Positions 13,003 through 22,990 of a stretch of DNA of 64,000 nt are shown here, piece by piece. The translations under genes were made by a program, and so were the position numbers. Every line of letters starts with the position of its first letter. The first letter of the stretch is position 1. This DNA comes from Gibbula magus (Eukaryota; Mollusca; Gastropoda; Trochida; Trochidae): assembly GCA_936450465.1 (NCBI GenBank), contig OW388293.1:44164982-44228981 (forward strand), in the 5' to 3' direction. Under the pieces are notes generated by a model. That model had not been told where the DNA came from and made no database searches. It worked only from the letters and a program-made list of their open reading frames with translations.

Positions 13003-13392
13003 AGAAACAGTCAGCACTGACACCAGAGTGGATAATGTTCAATCTCCTGTGAACACCAGGAAACAAACGAGGATGATAATTTAGTTGACTAATCAGCTAA
13101 TTTGGAAAATTATCGCGTACTGGATTATGTTGTTGCAAATATAGTATCAATTGCTATTTTTATGAAGCTAACTAATATAGGCCTACTTCAATGGTCTCTG
13201 ATGAGACCATGATGAGACCATGCCTTGACACATGACTAAAACCTGTTTTACTTCCAACCTGTTTCACTATACAAAGGGTTGTTAAACGAGAGCATGTAAT
13301 TGCATGAGGAGTGATGCTACAATGTGTATTAACAGTGATTTTTTTTTTAATTATGTGTGATTTTAACACTATTTCAATAATTCCCTCTATTT

Positions 13393-13490
13393 AGGTGAGG
13401 TATGTTGGGGTTTAAAGTCGCTATAAAAAGTATTTCACTTATATCACATCTGCTAGTATTATGGTAGGGAGAAAGCCCGCAACACCATGT
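13393..13490 (-). mobile_element. SINE fragment (3' portion), tandem unit 2
   Basis: Duplicate of the fragment at 11,015-11,110, copied by the tandem duplication. It has the same truncated structure and flanks. Confidence 0.85.
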
Positions 13491-14031
13491 TTGACCGCCT
13501 GTGTTTGATTGCCTTGGGTCTCTTATATTGCACTATAGCACATTGTGAGACCTTCAATAGAATGCTGCAATTGTTTTTGTACATTAAACATTATTTCAAT
13601 ATGAGATACATTGTGTCATTGTGGTTCGTATTACAAAATCCAGTAAATGGAATTTATAACAAATGAAGGAGTGTATGTCCACTGGAAGATGTCAAGCACA
13701 ACCATCTTAAATTGATGTTGATTTAACTGTCCTTGTAACAAATAGAAAGTCTGAAGGTCTGTTTCATGGGACCAACATTAATGAAAGGTAGATGTGTCCC
13801 AAGGAGAAACAAGAATTTACTGTAATTGACATTCGGTTCCCTTATGGGTCATCAGTAATACATTATGTATCTTTTATTGATAAATGGTAATGTGTGTCCC
13901 TTACGTAGTAGAAAAAGCAAAAACAAAGTGATAATAGCAATTAGTGTATTGTTTTACAATTTTGCTTGCGGTTTTAGTTTCATATTTTATTTTTTGAGTA
14001 TCACTTATTATTTATTACATTGATGTATCAA

Positions 14032-17000
14032 TTATTCATATGAATCAGGCATCCAAGCGTATCTCGTTGATTTCGTATGTTATGGACCCATGTTAATCAA
14101 CTTTTGTAAATATAAATCCTGTTTATGGCTAGTCCGTAAAGGCTATACAGAGAGGAGAGGGTGTTAATTCGGATAGTTGACTTGGTCTATATTGTTTGTG
14201 TCTCTGGGTAAATTGGTTTGTGGGTCTAGATATGATATTCAAAAATGATTGTTTCCATTTCAAATGTCTATTACAATTTTATAATCATCTGTAAGAAAAC
14301 TGAAGGAATAACTATTGTTTAAATGTTGTAGGTTAATTAGTTGCTAAATCACCATCGCATATATATTGATATGCAGAAAATATATTCGTGGATTAATGAA
14401 TGATGGATAGAAGTCAGACAATTGAAAGATACAAATAGTGTGTGACAATGTTGACTAAATACTATTAATAGAATATCGTTAACTAAGTAACCATGAACAG
14501 TCCATGTTTGTATGTGAATCAATAGTTACTATAAAGATTATTCAGTTCGATTTCACCTAGGGCAACAAAACCTTTTATTCTTCTCAATTATGTTGACAAG
14601 TTTTGTTCCAGAATATTGGTATTTTCCCAAGTTCTGATGTTCAAACATTGAACGTCACTTAATATCTTCATGTAAACCTCAAACGTACTTTACAAATGTA
14701 TTGACAAATATCCATAAATGACTTATTGATTTGCGTCAATAATATTTCCTTTATGAAAATAGATTTTATCTTGAGTCAAAAGTTCAGAGTAATGACGTTT
14801 TACTCAAGAAACGAATTGACATAGGATCTCAATTTTCCAATCTTGGAATTGAAACTGTCTGCACTGTGCGGTCATTATTAGAGACAGAATGATATTTAAA
14901 TTATATATCAAATCAAAATGTATTCTTTGTTATTACAAAGTGAAAGTACACCAATGAATATTATTCTCTTTTCGGTAATATACTGGTTGACGGTCGATGC
15001 ACCATTCACTGTATACCCGTCAGTCTCACAGTGTACAAACTCCTCAGAAAGAGAAGGTGTTTACAAAACGGTCAGATGATGTTATGTAATGACGAACATA
15101 GTGTACAGTTCGATCAGCAAATGACAAATGATACAAGTGTTAGCAGTGTTAGCAACTTTTAGATTTTATAAACATACTATGCCAACTGTCAGGACGGGAG
15201 GCAAATTGAAATTGATATACTTTTAGAATGATGAATAGGATTTTATTGTTTGAGGCCAAAAATAGCATAGTTGATATACTGTCAGAATGATTAAAAAGAA
15301 TAGCTTTTCAACAATAACAACAGTTTAGGAACACAATTCAGGGGCCATTGGTTAGTTAGTTTCATTAGCTTCGTAGATACTATAGCTACACAATGTTCAT
15401 GGGCTGAAACAAAGAGACTTTTGCCTCAAAGAAGTAAAGTGTGAATCATTTGAGTAGTTTATGCATTTAGTTGATTGGCATGTGGCATGTATTGAATTCA
15501 CGTATATTTAGAAATATTATACTAAAAACGCTTTCTGCCTAAATATAAGTATGTGCCATTTATTGTATATATTTTCATACATTTTCGTTATTATAGTAGA
15601 TAATTCGATATCACAACTATATCAACATAAACTAAATTTAGAACAATTATTGTTTTGTTTTAATGAATCAATGTTTCATTTAATTAACAAATATTTTCCT
15701 AAAATCCGAAATGAATTCCCATGGTTTGGCTGTTTTGATACATTCAGTAACCAATAAAATAATCAATTGCTATTATTTTGTAGGCACATTACTATTTCCA
15801 GTCACATTTTTATCATACTTTTATCTAACATCCTTTATTCGTGACAATAAACACTTAGAAATTGTCAAGTACCTCCCTCATGACCATAAATATAGATCTA
15901 GACCCACTAATTGTTTTGACATCTACCTTTTGTACAGACACAACAAATCAGATCACCGTGAATCAATTAACCTAATACATAAGTGATACAATGTGAGAGT
16001 AGTTATAACAGAATGTGTCTGGAATGTCAATTATGTGAAAATGGGATGGACAATTATTCATTCCTTTTGTAATGACTAGCTTCCTGGTTATTTAATACGT
16101 TGACTGACTGACTGACGGTTTTATGACAATCTACATAAAACAAAAGTCTGTCGTTCCCATGCATCCTCGATGTTAGCAAATTATGTACAAATCCTAGTCA
16201 AACCAACCATTGTCGTCTCAGCATATGCTTAAGATGAGTCATTCTGAGTACTGCAATGGAACAAGAACGTTTTGATGAAATATGTTAATCGTTGAATGGT
16301 CCCACTGAATTACTATATATCGGCCCAATAACAGCTTATGAAGGGTAATGAAATCTGAATAAAATTGTTAAAAAAAATCATGTCTAACATGTTTGAAAGG
16401 ATTCAATTATTGGTGTGGGTAAGATAAAACTTATGAAATGAATATACAACTATCTAATAATGAATGTAATAAAGTCTTTACGCGGTATTTGTAAATAGTG
16501 TACAAACTCGTAAAATGTAAGAGTTATGGAAAATAGCGTTGACAAAATGATGTATCTCTGGGCTGCCATTCAGTACGCGTGGGAAGGTAATAGGGATTTA
16601 AATTCTTGAGGAAAAGTGCAGAAATTCTATATACCGTTGTGAGTCAACTATTAATAACTCTAAAATAAACAATGCCTCAAATATTTAGACTAGAATCGTG
16701 AAACAAACAGGTTACTTTCAAATATATAACAAGATTATCAAACGTTCCCATTTCTTTGATGTAGCTCTTCATCTACAGACATTACAGTTCTAATATTTCA
16801 CGACTTAGCAGAACAATAAATATAAGCAATCCTCACCCATAACAATGAAAGAGGTTCATATGTATCCTTTGTTTCAAATTAATGTGAAGTTGTGAAGAAT
16901 GTAAACCCATTATTTCAAGTTAAAATCAAATTGTGCTAGTAATTATGACCTATTCGGTTAACACTTTGGGACTGAGAGTAAATAAGTGTTTGTATTACTT

Positions 17001-17175
17001 GAGTTTCTGATTGATAAATGTCGATTTTTGTTTTAGGTGGTTATTCTCAGTGACGGACAACTTTTTGACTCCTTGATTTCATTTCGACGAGATCAAATGA
17101 GATTACACACGACTTTAAATGGTCACTTTTCATCTATAATCATAAAAATGTAAACTTTTATTCATATTGATATAA
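14032..17175. other. Non-coding duplicon sequence, no gene seen
   Basis: Pairs with 36,740-40,015 in copy B throughout, except for small indels and a B-specific insert at about 36,830-37,060. Open frames at 15,551-15,986 in A are broken in B (38,350-38,780), so they are not conserved genes. Confidence 0.7.
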
Positions 17176-17177
17176 TA

Positions 17178-17400
17178 CACTGTCGGCCAAACGAAACGCC
17201 TACCAGATATCGTATCAAAGTTCGTAAAATCTATTATGAACAGTTTAGCAATATTATAGCATTATGAAGTTGCACCATTTCTGCATTATATATTTAAATT
17301 TCAGAAGTTGTCATGTCACAAAGAATGGCGATTGTTGAAATGAGACAACAAACATTGGTCAGTTTGCGAACGATGGTCCTTCTGGAAACCTTATCGGACT
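17178..17400 (+). mobile_element. Left end of a Tc1/mariner-like element
   Basis: CACTGTCGGCCAAACGAAAC begins right after TA (17,176-17,177). Copy B continues without it (GATATAATAGGCTG, about 40,010-40,020). About 130 bp in, a short frame beginning ATGTCACAAAGAATGGCG could be the start of a transposase but stops after 32 codons. No matching right end was found before homology with other copies resumes at 17,969, so the element is truncated or decayed. Confidence 0.65.
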
Positions 17401-18025
17401 ATTTTAGGTGAGGTTTTTTTTTTAGAGAAAAGAAAAACATTGAAAATAAGTAGCCACATACATGTGAAGATGTGTCTAATAATTACATTTACAATGTACT
17501 GTGGTTACTCGGATGAACATGACTGTTTTTCAAAATATAACTTACTTGATTCTTTATTCTGCTATTTTTATTTTTTTTAGTTTAATTACGTGATTAACAA
17601 CGTAAAAAATGGGTCCGTTTTGCTAATCAATATAAACTTAAGTACAAAAGAAAGTACACACCCTAAGATTTTACTATGTTGTTATATTATTGGCAAAATG
17701 GCATTTTTTTTTTTTAATTCAAATGTTATGAACAGAAACAATAAAAACACGTCGTCAAAACGCAGCTGAAGTACCTTAAATGAAGTTTATGGAGTTTATG
17801 GAAAACATTTTTTTTTCCTCAGAAATCACGATTTTATTCATTCATTTAACAGCAGCAGAGCGAGAGAGAGTCATAGGAATGTCACAAGTTTGCATCAGAC
17901 AAACGATCATTCGACTCCCTCATCCTTCACCGACGGAACAAGACTGCCCAGACATCTGATTCAACCAGCAGTTACCAGTATTTTAGTATATCACTCTTTG
18001 TACATGAAGTATTAACTAGTGATAT

Positions 18026-18070
18026 TATTTATAGCATACATCAATGTTCACTGACGTCACAATACGATAA
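18026..18070. promoter_or_regulatory. Conserved block with a perfect CRE palindrome, copy A
   Basis: TCAATGTTCACTGACGTCAC around TGACGTCA (18,052-18,059) is identical in copies B and C while the flanks differ. TGACGTCA is the full consensus for CREB/ATF factors. Function is unproven: there is no adjacent gene, and conservation by chance in related copies is possible. Confidence 0.35.
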
Positions 18071-19440
18071 TTATCTAGTGTTACCGTGATAGCATAATCC
18101 TCCTTCTTAATCTTATGTAAACACAGCTGAAAATACAAGTCTGAAATCTAAACCATTTCATCTGTTGTCTCTTTCTCTGTCTTTGATTTGAGCATGCCCT
18201 TTCATTACGATACAGAAAACAGAAATATACTGCACATTGTCTTTGAGAACGTAGTTAAATGTTACTTTATCATTATATATCCATTTTATCATATTTCAGT
18301 ATATTATCAACTTTAAAATTGAATTGTTCAACACGCAATAACTGGATGATCCATTTCATTGAATCAGTAAAATTTCAAATTACGCCCGGTCAGTTAAAAT
18401 CCATGTAAATTGAGTGCATCCTCTGTGACACTTTCAAATGGAGTATACATGTACATATATCACTGATGATTGACACATCACTTAACTTGCTGCCCCATCG
18501 TGCCACTTGAATGAAGGGTGTAGACCTAATACTTTGATTAAATTCTTTCGAACATAGATAGTTAGAAAGCATGCTGACTACGGAAGACCTAATTTGCTGT
18601 CCAAATAGATTTCTCAATTGGCTTCCTGACAAGCTTAATGATACTTTAATCGACATTTGTTGTTTGTCTCAGCTACTGCAACCTAGAGAACTCGTAGGCT
18701 GCAGTTTAAGCTGATTATATATTTTAACTAAGAAACGTCATTTAAATCTTAAGAGGCAATTCACTTTAGAACTGGTTTTTAGCTGATGATGCATGTTAAC
18801 AGTCTAACGTTTGAAGGAAAATACCATGGCTCCGAACATTTGTTTAATATGACTGACACAATTGGACTGTCAATTACTGAATTGTCGAAGTATGCAGAGA
18901 AACTGTCCAAGATGGGTGCAGGTTAAAACTGCATAGATTTGAAAACTACTTGAAACATTGATCTAAAAAGTATCCTTTAGATTCATGTAGACATGTGGTC
19001 ATACCAGTGCCATTATTTAGATTGAGAATGACAAAAACTGTCATTGTCATTTGTAGTAGGAAATCGTAGTTCTCAATGCAACATTTGATGCGTCTGAAAT
19101 CAAATAAGACAGTTCCTGGAATTGATCAATTCAGATAAACATGGTGAGAATTACTATTAACTGATTATACATAACTGATCTCATCATTGGATTTTTAGGT
19201 AGTCTGGACGAAGGTAAGCAGTGTTATTTTAGAGCTGGATTACACGCTCCATTGACTGAATGTCTCACGTGATTCTTATTATTATGAGATTTGTATAAAT
19301 ATAGCAGAGGGCTATCCAACCCGGATGCAGAATAGTATATCATTCAGACAGTTTCCAAACTGTCAGTATTATTTGTAGACAAAATTCGTAAACATCACTA
19401 AACTATGTGATGCGTGCTTGTGAACAAATAACCAGAAACT

Positions 19441-19608
19441 TCAGACACTCTCTGCCCTTGATCAAGTCACACAAACATGATCGTAATTACTATGAATTAT
19501 AACCTATAACGCATGACTGATATCTTTACAGAACACATGGCAACTATCTCATTACAGCGTCTGGGACAAATCAGAGAGTCCTCTGATACTTGAATACACG
19601 CACTGTTC
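19441..19608. repeat. Highly conserved non-coding block, copy A
   Basis: AAACATGATCGTAATTACTA, GCATGACTGATATCTTTACA, CATTACAGCGTCTGGGACAA and ATCAGAGAGTCCTCTG are near-identical in copies B, C and E. It is more conserved than flanking sequence. CTTTACAG looks like a splice acceptor. The short frame after it (18 codons, stop TGA) begins with ATG in A, B and C but not in E, so it is unlikely to encode a peptide by itself. Confidence 0.6.
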
Positions 19609-19639
19609 ATTTACCTAATTTGCATCCCGAGTTGAATAC

Positions 19640-19812
19640 GGGTTTAACGCCGCTTACAATATTACTTTACTTATATCGGGGCTGCTAGTATTTTATAGCA
19701 GGGAGAAAGCCTGCATCACGATGTGATTTGTGCTTGTGCGAGCATTGGCTGCAACTAGCGACCCATGGGTGGTACTGTGCTGAAATTCGGTGTAAGATTG
19801 CACCCAAACCTT
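19640..19812 (-). mobile_element. SINE fragment at a deletion junction, copy A
   Basis: GTTTAACGCCGCTTACAATA, TCGGGGCTGCTAGTATT, GGGAGAAAGCCTGCATCACG and AACTAGCGACCCATGGGTGG match the SINE body. The same SINE occupies the same place in copy B (42,801-42,978), so it predates the A/B duplication. Immediately after it, copy A jumps to sequence matching B at 45,857, so about 2.9 kb is missing. Reading frames crossing this fragment are SINE-derived and not genes. Confidence 0.85.
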
Positions 19813-20560
19813 TTCGTAGCTCATTTACTAGACTTCACATTCATGAAAAGTTTATCCATCAAAGTAAAATTCAAATTGTAGTAATTATGAAGTGTATTTC
19901 TGATTTTGTTGTGTATTTTAGATACATGCATAAGCAATATTGGAGTTGGATTTTTTATAACGAATTCAACATGGCAGCTGTCGCTCCTTCAGACTTTCGG
20001 TTTAAAGTGGCGTCAATACTTTTATATACATCGTTTCAGTAAGATAATGGGTATCCTCAAATCCCTATGTACAGTACTTGTCAAAACCCTTCCATACCAT
20101 TGTTGAAAGTGTAAATACGTTTTCCAATCATTTGTAGTATTTTCTATCTTAATATTGTGTATTTTCTTTTCAAGCATCTTTGACAATGGCTGGTTGCAAC
20201 TGGGAAAATTAGCATATGACATCGTGACATTCATATTGGAAAAATACATTAACAGTATATTTGAATTTCAAAGTAAAATTAAGTAAAATCTCATTTTGGA
20301 TATTTGGTATTGGTTATCATCAAGAGACAAAGACACTAATATTGATATGAAACAATGTGCAAATAGTGTACGCGTGTTAGGTCCATCATGATTCATTTAT
20401 GTGAATTTTAATATTTTGTAAATCAAATGGTTTTCATGCAAACAAGTAGATATAAAGAAACAACAGTAACTCATGAACAATAATATGTGTCAACCAAGAT
20501 CTGACATTTTGCGAAAAATTAACTAGTTAAAAGACAACAAATGACTTTTATAATATGAAA

Positions 20561-20847
20561 AAGAAAGTTTCTTTGTGATTTCATTTATTCGACAGTTTGT
20601 TGTGATGTTACAAATTGTGTAGCTATGTAATTTTTATTTCTTGTTTCTATCTTTCATTCAAGGACAGTTGGCATGCTGTTTGATGTTAAATTTATTCACA
20701 GCACTGAATCATGAAAACAAAATTTTCTTCTCTTTTGATCTCATCATTATGCTATGCGTAATTAACTGCAGTTTGATCTCAATTTTTAAACCTCATATTT
20801 AGATGTGTAAACATAAAATTATGTACAATTCAGTGAATAATCATTAC

Positions 20848-20884
<37 letters not shown>

Positions 20885-21930
20885 ATTGAAGAATTGTGGA
20901 GTGGAAAACTGTGTGGTTGCTTTTGAAAACAGTTTATATTCTACCATTCTACTGAATGTAGGACAGTACTTATGGCCTTTTGGGAACAATTACGAATTCT
21001 CACATTCCAGACAAATTTGGTTACAGTAGTTCTGTCGTAGCTCAGTGAAATGGGGATATTAAACACAGGGTATACGACAATTGACAGAAAAGCTAGCTAT
21101 TGAGTATTTAAATGAATCTCTGAATCCACCCTGATTATATTGACAAATTTAAAATTGCAATATATATACCTTCGTTAAAAAGAGTTAAGATAATATGTCC
21201 AAGTTATGATTAGAATGTATTGATTTGTTCCTGTTTCATAAGTATATAAAATGATCAGGTCACTGATATTGCCCTCCTGTAATAATGATGGGTGTTACTT
21301 TGTGCAACAGTAACCAGCTGTGTACCTTTTCCGATTACATCAGATTTGATCCATACTTAGCTTTACTTATATATATACTTTCACATACTTCATACATATA
21401 TTATCCAAAACTATTGACGAGGCTTGTATATGTATATGTATATGTTCAAATGGCAAGTGCTCGTGTAGTGGGTAACAGATCAATAAACCTTTTTGATGGG
21501 AGGCAAACATATCACATATTGCTAAAAACACTGACGATCTGGACGTATATTAGCAAGAAGATCAATCCATTTATCCCTTGTCCTGTTATGAAAAAATCAA
21601 CATCTTATTTCCATCAGTAAAAAGAAGTTGAAGAACTTGATTCAATTCATGTTTTCGTTTTTATTTTTATATCTTACGTTCTTCAGTACACATATATTTC
21701 AAGACTTGTGGTGAATTTGAAGTCCATTTTATCGTCATCAACAGTGTTATGGTGGAATTGATCAATAACTTTGTTTCCATTGTTAACTATTGTATATTAT
21801 TAACGCTTATAGATCTCCAAAGAATTAATGGTTTTGTCTGTATGTGATCGAGTCCCAAAAATAAACAACACCCTTGAGATGAACTGATCAGGAAACTTGA
21901 TCTTTAACCTTTCACACATGTCCAAATTGT
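20561..21930. other. Spacer between duplicon copies A and B, no gene seen
   Basis: AT-rich with the C34 run at 20,851. The longest open frame (21,285-21,620, 111 codons) has many Tyr, Ile and Ser residues, as expected from AT-rich non-coding DNA. It includes a TATATG run at about 21,428 and has no recognisable motif. Confidence 0.6.
20851..20884. repeat. Homopolymer of 34 cytosines
   Basis: An uninterrupted C run in otherwise AT-rich sequence. Long C/G runs can form i-motif or quadruplex structures and are prone to assembly length error. The true length may differ. Confidence 0.95.
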
Positions 21931-22649
21931 ATATGTACATTGTACTTCAATGCATTGGTTGCTACCAGTAATGTCTGTTTGTGATTACCCTACATGAAGA
22001 TCGACTGTGGTCGTAACCTCAGGGGGTATAGTACAGTCAATAATCACGACCAATTCGCATAAGGGGATTTAGAAGTGGCATACAATAGCAGTAAGATTTT
22101 CTTCTTTAATGTGAAAATACACGACGTTTCGGAGTATATGTTCACTCTTTCATCAGGTGAAATGTAAGAAATAATAAAATTGGAAAGGTTTATTCAGCAA
22201 AGAAAGCAATTGAACGTCCTCACCTTTCACATTTCAGAATAGATCACTTATGTTATGTTAAGTTAAACACAACTGGATGTTTACGGTGATTTTCGTGTGT
22301 CGTGAATCGAATACTGTTACTCTCAATCTGTTTGTGACACCTTTAAGTGATTAAATGATGTTACCTTCAGATAGCATAGTGTGATAACAGATTCTTTGAG
22401 TAACAGTTCAGTTCACTGCTGTAGGTATGTAATAAATAAACCTTTTTACTTTTCGATTCATGCAAGTTAAAGTTAAGTGACATTTGAAATGAGTAATTTT
22501 ATGAGTAATTTTCTTGACATCTGCACTTGAATCGTTGTAGACATCATAAAGTAATCCCGTTTTGGCTGATGGCTTTAGATACCTAATGTTGGAATATAGT
22601 TCTGTATTGGTTTCCAGAAATACCCTGTCCCTTGAAGTGAATAATAAAG

Positions 22650-22990
22650 ATAATAATGGATAGTATTTATATAGCGCACAAATCTCCACGTTGTGGACTC
22701 AGGGCGCTTCTAAACATTATTACCCTGGTCTAACCTAAGCTGCCGCAAAGCTCTTAAAGGTCACCTCCTCGACATCATACACCAGGTACCCACTTACTGC
22801 TGGGTGAACAGAGGCACACGTTGAATAAAGTCACTTACCCAGGGTGACACCATAAGTCTTTCCACTCATGTCTCAATGCGGGGCAGGGTATCACTCTTCA
22901 AACTCTCAGCTTAATTCAGCAATGAAGCGCCCATTGTTGCTGAACTTCACTGATAGCGGTCCACTGAGCTATGCACAGAACCACTTGCCA
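22650..22990 (-). mobile_element. Second tRNA-derived SINE family (GCGCTATATAAA type)
   Basis: On the minus strand it opens with an A box TAGCTCAGTGG (22,961-22,971). The middle has the plus-strand text TACCCACTTACTGCTGGGTG and CACTTACCCAGGGTGAC. It ends in GTGCGCTATATAAATACT with an AT-rich trinucleotide-like tail (plus-strand AATAATAAAGATAATAATGG). The B box is degenerate. This core is a common SINE type in lophotrochozoan genomes. It lies in copy B only. Confidence 0.8.

Larger units (their letters stand above)
11650..14031. repeat. Tandem duplication, unit 2 (2,382 bp, internally deleted)
   Basis: Near-identical to unit 1 but 536 bp shorter. Bases equivalent to 10,081-10,624 are missing and replaced by eight bases that extend a GTCA run (12,986-13,002). 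After the deletion the offset to unit 1 changes from 2,913 to 2,377 and then stays constant to the end of the unit. Confidence 0.95.
220..20560. repeat. Segmental duplicon, copy A
   Basis: Collinear with 21,930-46,620. Matching landmarks include 1,560/23,200 (AACCATCAATT), 1,690/23,500 (CTGGATGTTGTTAGCAG), 3,160/25,035 (TACAAAGTGACAAAGTAGAA), 5,285/27,970 (TGTCTGTTCACG), 10,100/35,090 (GGGTTAAGACGTGATAACG), 14,040/36,745 (TTATTCATATGAATCAGGCA) and 18,400/41,740. Copy-specific insertions interrupt it: about 460-1,375, 2,010-2,840, 3,693-4,199 (MITE), 6,969-7,273 (SINE), the tandem duplication at 8.7-14.0 kb, and a mariner end at 17,178. Its distal end lacks about 2.9 kb that copy B keeps. No conserved reading frame was seen, so the duplicon looks non-coding or fully decayed. 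Confidence 0.85.

Noticed and set aside
18390..18656. A minus-strand frame (GSQLRNLFGQQ...) that is partly open in copies A, B, C and D2.
   Set aside because: Changes between copies are frequent at all codon positions, the copies end at different stops, and no protein family was recognised. Shared ancestry of non-coding DNA explains it.
19528..19592. An 18-codon frame (MATISLQRLGQIRESS) after TTTACAG, similar in B and C.
   Set aside because: Copy E lacks the ATG (ACACGTGG), and the frame is too short to judge. It is kept only as part of the conserved block.
21285..21620. A 111-codon open frame in the spacer.
   Set aside because: AT-rich composition with TATATG-type repeats, no motif and no counterpart in other copies.
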